Notes: a model not told the origin generated them from the sequence alone. A DNA stretch of 64,000 bases from Quillaja saponaria (GCA_029379385.1 CM055607.1:16182001-16246000), one strand, 5' to 3'; positions 1-12,215 are shown, numbered from the stretch's first letter. Made by a program: numbers and translations.

Positions 1-659
1 AAGGCCATAAGTGCAGGAGGGGACAGTTGTATATAACTATTATTCCTGATGAAGAATGTGAGAAGTTCAGTGATGATGTTTTAGACTTTTCATGGTGACA
101 GAGTGTTAGTTAGTGGCTGTTGTAACAAGCTGAAATGGAAGGTGGGAGAGTTAGCATTTGAGGCAGACTTCCTTACTATGCCACTGGGAAATTATGGAAT
201 AATACTAGATATACAGTAGCTATCTACACTAGGGATATATCATATAATTTCAAGTAGCTAATCATGAGTTTAAAAGAAAGCCATTTACTTTCAAGGATTG
301 CCCTACAACCAGTAATATGACAGAAGGATAAGGATGTTACAATGATTTTTCATGCCAAAGATAAGGCTATGCTCATTCAAGTGGAGGAGGTTAGTAAGGA
401 GAAAAGGGATATGCTCTTACAACTCTAGTCTGTTGAAGTAACAAGGAGGTAAACTCTTAGAATTTTGTATCATTCTAGCTAGAATTCAATAACGTCTTTG
501 CAAAACCAAAAGCACTGCCTCCTAAAAGATCATTTGTAGTATAACACTCAAGAAGGGTTCTCAAGCCATCAATCAAAGGCCAAATACATATGGACCTTTG
601 CAAAAAGATATTATAGAAAAACTGGTTAGGGAAATGTTAAATAAGCAAATAATAAGAAC

Positions 660-1110
660 CAATACGAACTCTTTTGCTTCGCTTGTGGTTCTTGATAAGA
701 ACAAATATGGTGTTTGTGTGTGGATTATCATAACTGTGATATATAAGTTCCCATTCCTCTCATAGAGGAACTCTTGAATGAATTATATGGTGCTAGATTG
801 TTTTCAAACTTGGATCTCAGGAACAATTTTCACAAAATAAGGATAAGGGGTGAGGACATCCATAAAATAGCTTCAAGACACATGGATTCACAGTAATGCC
901 ATTTGGTCTCACAAATGCTCCATCAACCTTCCAGGGTCTCATACATCTTTAAGCCACTGCTAAGAAGATTTGTATTAGTCTTCTTTGATGACATCCTTGT
1001 TTACAGTAAGTGCTGGGAAAGTCACTTAAGGCATTTGAGGGAAGTGTTGTAGCTACTAAGGAAAGACACCCTCTTTGCTAAATGGAATAAATACACATTT
1101 GGAAGTCAGT
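660..1110 (+). pseudogene. Reverse transcriptase domain of the left-hand gypsy relic
   Basis: Translated pieces match the palm of gypsy reverse transcriptases: a LVVLDKNKYG-like segment, then PLIEELLNELYGARLFSNLDL, then FFDDILVYS with the two catalytic aspartates at about 987-992. Frame changes separate the pieces, so this is a fossil. It belongs with the integrase and chromodomain fragments further right, all on the plus strand. Confidence 0.85.
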
Positions 1111-1980
1111 AGGTGGAGTACTTAGGTCATTTGATTCATGAGAAATGAGTATCTGTAGATCCTAAAAAGATTCAGGCCATGACTGAATGGTCACAATCAA
1201 ACTCAGTTAAGCCATTAAGAGGCTTCATTGGCCTCACTAATTATTACAGGAGATTCATTCAAGATTAGTAAACCATTAACTATATTATTGAAGAAGAAGA
1301 ACGTCAAGTGTAGTGCAGAAGCATATTGTGCTTTCCAAAGGCTTAAGCAAATAATTACAAATGCCTCCATTTTAACCCTTCCCACTTATTAGTAACCTTT
1401 TGTCATTGAGGACATATGCTTGTCGGGTGGGAATTGAGGCTGTGCAGTTGCAGAATGGATAACCTCTAGAATTGTTAAGTAAAGCTTTAGGTCCTAAACA
1501 CTTGGCTATTTCCATTTATGAAAAATAATTAATTGTTGTTGTGCATGTTGTTCACAAGTGGAAGCAATATTGAAGGCACTTTGTTATACAAATAGATCAT
1601 TGGTCACTAAAGTATATGTTGGAACAGAAGGAATGCAATCCAATCCTCCAGAAATGGCTACCAAAACTTATGGGCATGGATTGTGAAATATAGTATAAGA
1701 AGGGAAATAAAATATTGTAGCTGATGCTTTGTCCAGGGCAGACCTTGTGTTAGGTTCCAACTGCATAATTACTTCAGTGATAAACTCAGATTTATGAGAA
1801 TTACTAATAGCTAGAAAACTAATGATAAACTGAACAAACCTTTTACAGGAATTGTAGAGGCACATTAATAATAATTCTAAGTATTCATGGGAAAATGATC
1901 AGTTAAAAAGGAAAGGTAGGATGGTGATGGGCAAAGACCTGTCATAAGGGAACTGTTGGGATTGTTTCATTCCTCTTCTG

Positions 1981-1982
<2 letters not shown>

Positions 1983-2016
<34 letters not shown>
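1983..2016 (+). repeat. Run of 34 G inside integrase zinc-finger region
   Basis: An uninterrupted tract of 34 G, followed by more G-rich sequence to about 2,030. It falls where a gypsy integrase would have the segment after a FHSSSVGGH-like motif, so the GG codons there may have seeded an expansion. Such a tract is error-prone in sequencing, so its true length is uncertain. Confidence 0.95.
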
Positions 2017-2017
<1 letters not shown>

Positions 2018-2159
2018 GGGAGAGGGAGGGTGCAAAACATTTTCTACTAGAAAGGCACGCAAAAAAAAATTAGAAACTGTCAAAGAATATGACATTTTCC
2101 AAAGGTATAAGAATGAGACCAAAACTTATCGTGGATTACTCAATCTTCTTCCTATTCCC

Positions 2160-2560
2160 AGAAGATTATGGTCTTCTATTTCCATGGACTTTATAGAGAG
2201 CTTGCTAGAGTCAGACCAAAAAAAAAAAAAAAGTAATTCTCATAGTAGTTGACAGGTTATCTAAATACATTCATTTCATTAGCCTTAAGAATTCATATAC
2301 ATCACTCATTGTTGCACAAGCTTTCATGGAGCATTTATATAAGTTTCAAGGGTTTCTTGATGATATAGTATTTGATAGAAATATTGTCTTCATGTCTAAA
2401 TTATGGAATGAGCTTTTTAGAATTTAAAGGGTCAAGTTAAATCATTCTACTAAATACCATCCACAATCAGATAGGCAAACTGGAGTGGTTACTAGGACTT
2501 TGGAGACTTACCTGAACTGCTTTACTGGTGACTGTCCCAATTAGTGGTCAAAATGGTTAG
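2160..2560 (+). pseudogene. Integrase core fragment of the left-hand gypsy relic
   Basis: Shows the typical PIPRRLWSSISMDFIESL stretch that leads to the first catalytic aspartate, then VDRLSKYIHF, and further on a KYHPQSDRQTG motif around 2,450-2,475, close to the family's usual YHPQSDGQTE. The frame is broken by an A-run at 2,219-2,232. Non-functional. Confidence 0.85.
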
Positions 2561-3257
2561 GTTTGGCATAATACTGGTATAATACCAGTTATCATACCAC
2601 AATCCAAATAAGTCCCCACCAAGTAGCATTTGGACAGGAACCCCCAAGCCATATATATTATATTAGGGTGGTTCTCACAATGATACTGTGGATATATCAC
2701 TATCAAATAGAGAAAAGGTCATACAGCTCCTAAAAAAAATAAAAATTCCATAAGGCTTATAATAGAATGAAGATCTAGACAGACAATCATAGAAGTGAAT
2801 GGGCCTATGAAGTGAATGATTGGGTATTCTTGAAGCTACAGCCTTATAAGCAACAAACTATTAGCAGTGAGTTTCACAAATTGGCTACAAAGTCTATGGT
2901 CCTTTTCATATCATCAAGAAAGTGGAAAAAGTGACTTATGCCTTTCGATTACCATCTTCTGCAAGGATCTATAATGTTTTCCATGTATTCCTACTAAAAG
3001 CCCACCATGGCAACCATCTTGTACAACCTCAGCTTTGAAATTTTAGTGATGAAGGGTTATTCATGCCTGAGCCTATCAAAGTGTTGGGAAAAAGGATGCT
3101 TAAGAAAAACAATATGCTTATGGTTCACTTACTGGTCCAATGGTCTCACGCAATTCTAAAAGATGCCACTTGGATAGATTACCAGGAGCTCAAGAAACAG
3201 TTTCCCCAAATTCAATTATTGAGGACAAGGATCTTTTAAGGGGGAAGGAAATTTATA

Positions 3258-3606
3258 TGGTTACAATCAAACACGCCATTGGAAGTCAAAACACTTAACT
3301 GATTGGTTGAGGGTTTAGTGAGAAGGTTACAGGTAGATTGTGACTCAGCAAGTAGTTATGCTGATGTGTAATATCTATTATGAGGTTATTAGTCAAATAG
3401 CTGGGGGGTTTGGCAGTTTGGTTTGGAAGTATAAAATTCCAATTCTTGTATAGTCCTTTTATGAAATTGAATAATATAAATCTCACCATGAATTGTCTTT
3501 TCTAATTCTCTCTATCACCATCATTGTTGTGCTTGAAGCTTCTATTACAAAAGCAAGCTTATTACCTTTCTAATAATTCAATACTCAATATATCTTTCTA
3601 AAAACA
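3258..3606 (+). repeat. Candidate 3' LTR of the left-hand gypsy relic
   Basis: A purine-rich stretch (about 3,237-3,250, a possible polypurine tract) directly follows the chromodomain-like end of pol. The next TG begins near 3,258, and a CA-type end is possible near 3,606. The partner LTR lies outside the window, so the limits cannot be tested here. Position after pol is the only real evidence. Confidence 0.3.
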
Positions 3607-6100
3607 TAATAAAATAATTGTTTATGTGTCATAGTACTTCCTACGTTAATTTATCAAAATATTTTTTAAATAACTTTTTATATATCATTTTTAAACACCG
3701 TTTAATCAACAAACAATATATATATATTTAAAAAATTAAATCAATAATTATTTTTAAAATAGAGAAGACAATAAGTGTATTTTAAGTATTATAGAAAAAA
3801 TGAGTTAAGTTATTATTTTTTTTTTCAAACTTTGAATGAGATAAGAACGTGATATGATATTACTCTAGTTTTTGGAGATTATTTGATGGTAAAAGACTAC
3901 ATGATCCAACAATTTTTTAACCATGAAATACTTTTCCTTGATGTTTTTGCATAAAAACACTAACATTTAAATTTGGTATAAATGACACTTTTTTCTCTCT
4001 AATTTGTTAAACTCACGAAATCTTATAATACATTGATAAAATATGATTTATTCTATTTCTTGTAAATTTTAAATATATAATTAAAAATTTATACTATATA
4101 TTCCAAGAATAATTAAAATTTTAAAATAAATTACAACAACCAAGAAGCAATATGAAAATTTTTAAGAGTTTTAGATGTGAAGATTTTGAAAAGTATACTA
4201 TTCATTCTCTTGGTAGATTGATTTTTTTTTTTTTTTAGCAATTTTAGTTGTATGGAATTCATAACAGAGAATTCCACACAGATATAGAATAAAACAAAAA
4301 TTAAAGTGTCTTTAAGTGAATATCACAACTGATTGAGAAATTATGATAAAATTTGTTATCCAAAAAGTGTCGTAAAACTTTTATTTCAAATTTAAAAAAT
4401 AAAATTATATGTTAACTAAAAGTATTCTAGGAATTCTCATAACTTATAGAAAATATAAAATGAGAAAGGCTAAATAGTTAAAGAATAAATTTTTATTAGC
4501 CTAATATTATTTTAGATATCAGATGTAAATTTTATATTTTAAAATTGATAAAAGATGGAATAAAGTATATTCTATAATGAATTATAAGATTATGTTAATT
4601 TAAAGATTTAGATGGAGAAAAATGTCATTTATTCTAAATTTTGAGTTTCGGTTTTATTTTATAAAAAAAATTTAGAGAGAAGAGTGTAATTTATTTAAGC
4701 ACTAAAAGTAAATATGATCAATATTCACGTACTTTTTTTCATTTACAAGTTCCTATACACGTATATTTATATTTTAGACTAAATTAAATTTTGTAGTTCT
4801 TAATATTTGATCTTGAATTTAGTTTCATTTATATATTTTAAAAAGTTAAAGTATTATCTTATAATTTTAAAAATAATGTAATGTAGTCCATATCATCACT
4901 TTTTATCTGATTTAATAAGATAAAAAAGTTGACATGTCATGTTGGTATCATGTAAATAAATCAGATAAGATATTGTTTGTTACATCACCTCTTATTTATT
5001 TAGATGACCAAATTATGTAGTTTTTTAAATTATAAATAATATTATGATTTTTTAAAATATGTAGGTAAAAGTTAAATTTTCAATCAAACAATCTATGCTA
5101 AAAGTGTAATTAAATTGTGTGTTTTTCTTTTATTTTATATATAAGCTAAAAGTGTAATTAAATTGTTTTTAAAAAAAACACTCGAGAAAATAAGTCACGT
5201 GAGAAGATAAAAGCCTCGCGTGCCGGCGTGCTCCGCTTTATCCTACAGAAAATGTTAAAAAAAGGATGGGACCCATGTAAGCAGCTATCACTTCCTATAA
5301 AATTGCTGACCACTTTACTGACATCTGTGTTTGTCACTTATTGCTTCTTCAGACATGTGAAGTCCTTTTCTACTAAAATATATATATATTTTTTTTGTGT
5401 GGATATTTTATAAAGATTACGTTTCCAAATAAAACAAATTAAGTGACGTGGATAATTGTGGTGAAGAGATCCGTACAGCTTGTGGATCGAAGACTATTTT
5501 TTCTAATTAAAATAAAATAAATATAGAATCACTTCTAAATTTAGAATCTTTCATTTTTCTTTATTAATTAATGCCTAATTTATATTGTACACACTTTTCT
5601 ATTGAATTAAACACAATCAACCTTATAAATAAATTTAATTTACATATAATACAAATCATCCAAAATTATAATTAACTTCAACGGTTTCCTTATTAAAAAG
5701 TCTAAATCAACCCTTTCTCTTATGCTTTTTATCTCATGATTTATGGGCTGATAATAGATTTTATTCTTTCCCCACAGCTTCTTTTCTCACCCACTTAATG
5801 TTCATTAAAATCTTATTAAATGACACAAAAGAACTTCAAAAAAAAAAAAAAAAAAGTATTTCACACTGAACTAGAATAATAAATATTTGATATTTTTAAA
5901 AATAATGATTATTCCGAAGGGCAAAGTTTGAAAAAAATTCATATAAAAATTAAATTAAATTGAGCTAAATACAATTCAATTTAATTTAAATTATTTCATA
6001 ATTTTTTTTCAATATAGGCACGAATATTTTTGTTGCACTTCTTGTTGGTAATGGTTTAATGAAATTTGGGGCCTGCAAATCAACTCCATGAGATAGAGGG
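3607..6100. other. AT-rich intergenic stretch, no gene recognised
   Basis: Very AT-rich with many homopolymer A or T runs and no convincing coding signal. One patch at about 5,190-5,300 is more GC-rich and is followed by a TATA-like cctataaaa at about 5,294. It could be an old promoter or gene fragment, but nothing downstream looks like a gene. Confidence 0.6.
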
Positions 6101-6180
6101 CATAGATTTAGGTTGAGTTTAGTAATACTTTTTAAGAGAGTATAGATTTAGGTTGAGTTTAGTAATATTTTTTAAGAGGG
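6101..6180 (+). repeat. 40-bp direct tandem duplication
   Basis: Two adjacent 40-bp copies (6,101-6,140 and 6,141-6,180) containing the shared core agatttaggttgagttta, differing at only a few positions. It sits at the left edge of the MITE-like repeat that follows and probably duplicates its end. Confidence 0.85.
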
Positions 6181-6598
6181 TGTTTTGACTTTTAAAAAAT
6201 TAAAGTACTTAAATATTATTTGGTTAATTTTTTTAGGGATGCTTTTTCTACTGTATTTAAAAAGTCATGAGTATTTTTAGAAACAACCGAAGTGATGTTT
6301 TTAAAAGCTAGCTGTGACTTTTCAAAATTAAAAGTACAAAGCTACCTTATTAATTTTAGAAAATTATCAAATATATCTTTAATTAATTTATAAACCATTA
6401 AATTTCTCTTCCTAAATATCTTTTTAATTAATGAGTCAATTTTTGTTATTTTATACATTCACTATAATTTATGATTTGTTTTATCAAATACCTTGTTCAT
6501 TGCTTTTAAAATTTACTGAACAAGATTACTATGACTTTTTGACAGCATATAAGTTACAGTAACTTTTAAAAGCCACATCATTATCAAACCAAACCTCT
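6110..6598. mobile_element. Candidate non-autonomous DNA transposon (MITE)
   Basis: About 490 bp of AT-rich, non-coding sequence rich in acttttaaaa motifs. Its left edge (aggttgagtttagtaat) resembles the reverse complement of its right edge (gaggtttggtttgataat), suggesting imperfect terminal inverted repeats. I see no clean target duplication, and the tandem duplication blurs the left limit. Superfamily cannot be assigned. Confidence 0.4.
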
Positions 6599-6849
6599 TC
6601 TTAATGTTAGATTGGAGACCTCAAGAAGATTGATTAGGCCGACAATGTCTATGCTGTCAAAAGTGGACCTTCTGCATTTGGAGGAGTATGTTGAATGATT
6701 CTCCATTTGGCTTTCTTGGGTCATGGAGGATAGAAATTGAAGGTATGGAGACGTATTTATTTGAAAATCATAATTGTTTAATCCATTCACAAATTTTTAA
6801 TTTGATCATATTTGACTTTTGATTTTAAGTACTTGTCATCCACCAACTG

Positions 6850-8620
6850 CTACTGTAATTCAGGACACTTACACAACAATCACAAGTCCTCACGTGACTT
6901 CACATTGTTTTTCATTTTTCTCTTCATATTCATTAGAGTGTTGAACACATTGTCATAACAATTATTCTCAATATGCATAATGTCCAAATTATGGTGAAAC
7001 AACTTTTTCTCTAATTCCCAAAATATATGCTTCGTCCTATTATGATTGTTGCTAACCCTATAGATTTTTTGCTTGCTGCTTCTTATACCAACTATGTTTT
7101 GTTTTATGTTTAAACACCCGTGACTTCACCAGTAATCCATTCAAACGTGGAAGCGATCTCAAGTTTTCAATAGTTCCTTCTTTTAAAAGCATCATTGTTC
7201 CTCTACCAAATATTGACAAGAATTGTTAGTGATAATCAAACCAATATTGCTTACTATTATGTTTGAGGGTAAATTATTTAGTCTTTTCAATACAGATTGA
7301 ACAAACGAGTCTACCATGTTTACTCTACCAAATAACATCCGATATGCAGGAAAATCAATAACTGTCCATAAAAGTGAAGCTTTCATTAGGAAACTATGTT
7401 TCTTGTGAGCATTAAAGGTGTAGATACATTCTGTCCACAAAGTTTTCAACTTGTCCACTAAAGGTCTTAAGTAAATATCTAAGTTATTTTTTAGGAATTT
7501 AGGACCAGGAATAACTAATGTTAAGAATATAGAAGTTCGCTTCATGCACATGTTAGGTGGAAGATTGTATGGTGTAACAAATACTGGCCAACATGTAGTC
7601 GAGCACTTGAATTACTACATAGATTAAATCATCCATAAGTATAAAGACCTAACCGAACATTTTGATCCTCACTTGTAAACTCAAGGTAAGGAATGTCAAA
7701 TTGCTTCCATGGTTCTACATCCACTTGGTGAGTTATGACATTCGGGTCCTATCGAACTCTTTCTTTGTTCCATGTCACATGTCTTGCAGTCCTATATCAC
7801 ATGTAAAGTCTTTGAAGCCTTGGTATAATCTAAAAATAACTCACCAACTTGAATGGAATATCTTTCCATTTAGAATTACGTGCTTTCTTACATTTGTACT
7901 GACAATGTGGACTAAAAAAGAAACCCTGTCTTCTCATTACCCTCATCCACATCATAATACAAATGACAACCATTATCATTTTTTTTTCAAAACGTATTTG
8001 TCTGGTAACTTCCTTCATTCAAGCAACATACTCTCAATGATAGATATCATTCAATTGTAATTAATCTTTGTCGTGATTTTAAGTTAAGCCAGTTGAGTAA
8101 ATGTTGACAACCTTGTATGTTGTTCACTTCCTTTACACAAAGGCTAGTCAGCAGAATTTAGTAAATCATAAAACTTGACAGCAAATTGACTCAGTTCTTC
8201 ATCTTAGATATCTTCATCATCTAGTAGATGTCCACACATAACCCTCTATCATCATGTCTATAAAAGGGTTCACATTTTCAGGGGGACGATCATCATTGAT
8301 CGCATTGGAACCCAAGCTGCCTAAAAGTCCTTACCATGCAAAGTCCAATTTAAATAACCATCCATACACTCCGTTTTGTACAAATTCCCTGTAATCTCAA
8401 ATGGACTTGATCCTTTTTGTTATTGAAATTGCACATGGGCAATAGATTAGATCATCTACACCTACGGTACTTTTTTTGGATTTTGCAGGAAAAATGTTAT
8501 GAATCTTCTATCTCGTTCTTCAAACTCTGTTACACCGTGAGAATCCATCTGATTAAACATCTAATCCAGTAACATTTTCCTTCTAAAAAACAGTATTCAA
8601 CTTCTTCCCATGGTTATCCT
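6850..8620 (-). pseudogene. CACTA (En/Spm) Tnp2-type transposase relic
   Basis: Read on the minus strand, fragments follow the order of plant CACTA Tnp2 transposases: a PRLQRLYM motif, then WKQFDIPYLEF, NVRLGL, NLPPNMCMK, LTLVIPGPK, an LDIYLRPLVDKLKTLW segment, NAHKKHSF, and finally FHHNLDIMHIE. The best open piece is 7,192-7,551 (119 residues). Stops and frameshifts lie throughout, so it is dead. The N-terminal side is at higher coordinates and no terminal inverted repeat is visible. The plus-strand open frame at 7,662-8,060 is an antisense shadow of this relic. Confidence 0.85.
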
Positions 8621-8639
8621 ATAAGAGTAATTTATCATT

Positions 8640-9550
8640 AACATAGTGTACTAGTACCAATTAATTTCTTGTTTCACTAAAAACAAAAAAGAAAAAAAAA
8701 TAGAGAAAAAGAAAATAAATTTAAGAAAATATAAAATAATATAAAAAAAAAATAAAAATATATATATATATATATATTTGTAAGTGATAATAACACCAAC
8801 AACACTCTAGAATTTAAAATTTAGTCAACAATGAATACGAATGATATATATACCAATATAGCTAACTACCAGTTGTCAACATGCAATCAATAGATTTAAA
8901 AATCCTTGATATTACATTTTCTTCTTAATTGTTTACACATTATCAGTTTTCTCTGTTTCTCCTAATGTATATATATATATATATATTTTTTTTAATGCCT
9001 TAATAGTTAATACAGTAAACTTTTTTTCAACAAAACAATAGGATTATATTACCGTAATATATCTTATAGTTATAAATTACAGATAGGATTATTATCGTTG
9101 ATTAACTTATAAATTTTATATATAGCACAAACACGTTGGTGCATGTTATGTTATTTAATTTGTATAAGTTAAACGACAAGATAAGAGAAGGGGGAGAAAA
9201 TACAATAATTATTAATAGGTGTAGAATATCTCGGTAAGTATAAACTATGAAGAAACTAAAGAGCGCCTTTCATATTTTAGTTATTTGATTTTGAAATTCG
9301 TTCTTCAAATTCTAGATTTAAATCTTTACATAAATTTGAAAAAACGAAAAAAAAAAAAGAAGGATAAAATTAACATTTTTTCACAGATTTTTTTCTTTTT
9401 TTTTTTTTTGCCTTTGAATTATTAAACTAAGATCTCATAAATACAAAAAAATAATTTATTTTATTATTTTTGTAAGTATTACTTTAATTATCTTGTCTCT
9501 GTTTATTTTAAAATATCACTTAATTCTCTCTCTCTCTCTTTTACTATTTA
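8640..9550. other. AT-rich intergenic stretch with microsatellites
   Basis: Poly(A/T)-rich sequence with TA repeats near 8,758-8,777 and 8,969-8,986 and a CT repeat at about 9,524-9,540. No gene or transposon domain is recognisable. Confidence 0.6.
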
Positions 9551-10090
9551 CACTACCAGAAATTACCATATATGTGTCTGCCACAAAGCAGACTAAGAAA
9601 ATACACACATGTCTACATATCAAGTTTCTACATCCACGAAAACACAGACGCTGATAGTTAAAAACAAAAAAAAAAATGAAAATAAAGACGCTGATACTTA
9701 CCATGCAGACGTGGAAACTGATGCATATTGGCATCATATTTCGCGAACCACAATCTGGGTCTGCCTTTTACAATCTATGTCTACCAAGGCATGCACTGTT
9801 ATATTGTATTGGCACCATTTTCAGTACAAACTATTAGCATATGCGTTTAACTTGGTTGCGTCTATAAATTGGCATGCGCAAATGTTTCAAACTGCTGTCA
9901 TTTTCTGTAAAATTTATCTTTGTCTGCATAATTATTAATATATTAAATATTTTTAAAAATATCTTCTTTTCTACATTTGGCACTTAATGTACCTATATCT
10001 TTAATGGCAGACGCATAAAGTCTTCCCACTTTAAATCCCAAATTGTGTTTTTTTCTCGTCCTTCCTCTTATTTCCTCCATTGCTACTCTA

Positions 10091-10100
10091 CTATATAAAT
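10091..10100 (+). promoter_or_regulatory. Possible TATA box of the CACTA element
   Basis: ctatataaat precedes a short C-rich, exon-like stretch that ends in a plausible donor (cag/gtattg near 10,183). Its place, between the subterminal repeats and the transposase remnant, fits a CACTA promoter and leader exon. Inferred from position only. Confidence 0.35.
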
Positions 10101-10646
10101 ATGTCACGCCATTGCCCGTCCTCGCCGCCGTCCAGCAAGTCTTTGCCAGCTTCATATCTAAGAGGAGCCACTACGCACCTGCAGGTATTGTGTATATATT
10201 TTTATTCATTGCTTTGTATTGTTAGCTATATATATATGAAATTTTCTTGCTTCAATATAACCCATTACTTACTCACACAATGATAAATTCATGTATAGTT
10301 ATGTATAGATTAGTATATATGAGAGATGTGGTATTGGTATTGTATTATTATATATGATTTAAGTAGGGATGAATTGAAGTCATAGTGTAGAAGGGGAGCC
10401 TAGCACCAATGGTTAGAAAATTAAGCAAAAACATAATTAGCTAGTGCCTAGCTTGTCCAAACTCATATACATTAATTAGATTTATAATTTCTTAAGTATT
10501 AAGCTTTTTCTTAAATAAATCTTAATGGATTTAAGTCCAATTAAAGATCCAAATGTCTTAAAACCTTGAAAATATTTTTTTATCCATGCCTTAAAGTCTT
10601 GAAAATATTTTTATCCAAATGTCTTATATATGTAATAAAACCTTGA

Positions 10647-10692
<46 letters not shown>

Positions 10693-10967
10693 TAACTAAT
10701 GTAACAAAATTTGAACATAAAATAAAAAAAAGGAAAGTCCCAATAAAACAATAGACTTCTAAACTTTAAAACAATACCTTCTAAACCATACATAGCCGCA
10801 CACACAATCCAAACAACACCAAGATGAAATCCTAGCTAACTGAACTTTGAAGAAATTATTTTAGCAATTTGTATAGGTAATTATTTATGGTTCTCCCCTC
10901 AGAAATAATTCTTACTATTCAATTATTACCATGATCCAATTATGCATTGACAGAAAGACCTATACAT

Positions 10968-11066
10968 ATTTCAATGCATTCACAGGAAGGCCTATTACAC
11001 ATTTCAATGCATTCACATGAATGCTTATTACATATTTCAATGCATTCACATGAACACTTATTTTGT
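10968..11066 (+). repeat. 33-bp tandem repeat, three copies
   Basis: Three copies starting near 10,968, 11,001 and 11,034 share atttcaatgcattcaca. The unit is 11 codons, so the frame 10,947-11,417 stays open through it (ISMHSQEGLLH and variants). A 16-bp sequence attcaattattaccat occurs just before (10,917) and just after (11,068) the array, as if the array expanded between duplicated flanks. Confidence 0.85.
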
Positions 11067-11069
11067 ATT

Positions 11070-11990
11070 CAATTATTACCATATGCCTTTGCTAATACGG
11101 GTTATACATTTGACCGAACAATTAGGTGTCTCTGCAAAATCTATGACAATAATAAATTTCTTACTAGAGAAGAAGTAATCCTTCACCTTTATAAGAAATG
11201 TTTTATTGCAGCATATAGAAAATCGAGTCTACATGGTGAGGGTCGACATGGTAATGCTGGGACCATGGAGTCTTTGGAATGTGGACCTTCAAATGTTGTT
11301 GAAAATGAAATCCTACCTAATATGAATCATATGACAAAAATGAAATTGGACTCAGTATGCCTAATTTACAATTGGGACCTGAAAAATCCAAATCCAGGGA
11401 GCTGCAAAGTTTTATGAGATGTTGGCAATTGCAGATGATCTTGTATGGGCAGGGTGTGAATAAACCATCCTTTCAGCAGTGACTCAATTGTTGAACTGCA
11501 AGTCAGAATTCAATGTCTCAGAGAATTGTTACAATAGATTCGTCCAAATCATTAAGGGTATTCTATCCAAGGATGGGAAGTTACCTAGATCTTTTTACGA
11601 GTCTAGGAAGTTAGTAAATAGTTATGACTTAGATATGACAAGATTGATATTTGTCTGAATCAGTGATAGTTATATAACAATGAGAACAAGTACATGATTG
11701 CTTGTGATATTTGTAAAGAGCTCTATTTTTAGGAATGTGGTAAAAAGAACATACTTCATAAGGTATTGCGATACTTGCCGATCATAAAGAGGTTACATAG
11801 GTTTTATATGTCTGAGTCACTGCAAAATACATAAGATTGCACAGGGCAGGTAAACGAGAAAAAGTTGACGTGATGATACATCAGTCCGATAGGGAGGCTT
11901 AGAAGCATTTCCATCCATCATGTTCACAAGAAATAATAAATGTCAGACTTGGCCTCTCAGTAGATGGATTCACTCTATTTGGTAATTTGA
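11070..11990 (+). pseudogene. CACTA Tnp2 transposase N-terminal relic
   Basis: After the tandem repeat the frame continues with a Tnp2-like N-terminal region (TREEVILHLYKKCFI; then KFYEMLAIADDL, and YNRFVQIIKGILSKDGKLP near 11,530). It then breaks into KVLRYLPIIKRLHRFYM (about 11,760), KREKVDV, and NVRLGLSVDGFTLFGN (about 11,942). These are the same motifs, in the same order, as in the minus-strand relic at 6,850-8,620. Stops after about 11,415 and missing C-terminal parts make it a pseudogene. Confidence 0.82.
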
Positions 11991-12024
11991 GATATCAATA
12001 TTCTTGCTAATAATAAAAAATTAT

Positions 12025-12215
12025 TAAATAATATTAAACGAGCTAGCTCAAGAGCTCACGAGCTCATGAGCCGAGGTCAATCTTTGAGCTTGGCTCTTTT
12101 TATTAAACGAGCTCAAAATAAAGCTTAAGATGAACTCGTTTAAAAAACAAGCTGAGCTTGATCTGAGCTCTTAACGAGTAGCTCACGAGCTAGCTCGGCT
12201 CATTACCACTCCTAA
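12025..12215. repeat. AGCTC/GAGCT-rich quasi-palindromic repeat
   Basis: About 190 bp packed with gagctc, cgagct and agctcg in both orientations. aacgagctagctcaagagct near the left and agctcacgagctagctcgg near the right are imperfect inverted copies. It resembles short interspersed inverted-repeat elements of dicot genomes, but I cannot name a family. Confidence 0.6.

Larger units (their letters stand above)
1..3240 (+). pseudogene. Ty3/gypsy retrotransposon pol remnant (chromovirus-like)
   Basis: Broken polyprotein of an LTR retrotransposon, readable only in pieces across three frames with many stops. In order I see reverse transcriptase (about 660-1,110, with the catalytic FFDDILVYS motif near 981), RNase H (about 1,440-1,740, ending in a VADALSR-like stretch), an integrase core (about 2,160-2,560) and a chromodomain-like tail (about 3,110-3,215, reading VQWSHAILKDATW). 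Order RT, RNase H, IN is diagnostic of Ty3/gypsy, and the tail suggests a chromovirus. The 5' LTR, gag and protease would lie to the left of the window. No functional product is possible. Family is sure; lineage is inference. Confidence 0.88.
9551..11990 (+). mobile_element. Truncated CACTA element, left end plus transposase
   Basis: The sequence cactaccagaaattacc at 9,551 has the CACTA terminus. For about 470 bp after it, short motifs around gtctgc/cagacg recur on both strands, as in CACTA subterminal repeats (for example near 9,575, 9,644, 9,688, 9,705, 9,760 and 10,008). A TATA-like ctatataaat at 10,091 follows, then Tnp2 coding remnants on the same strand to about 11,990. No matching right end (tggtagtg) was found, so the element looks truncated. 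The superfamily is well supported by the coding part, the left end a little less. Confidence 0.65.

Noticed and set aside
1956..2252. 98-codon frame with a long glycine run
   Set aside because: Created by the 34-G tract; the rest is a gypsy integrase fragment with breaks.
5228..5413. 61-codon frame in a GC-richer patch
   Set aside because: No conserved domain and no gene structure around it.
7662..8060. 132-codon plus-strand frame
   Set aside because: Antisense to the CACTA transposase relic, whose minus-strand pieces match known motifs.
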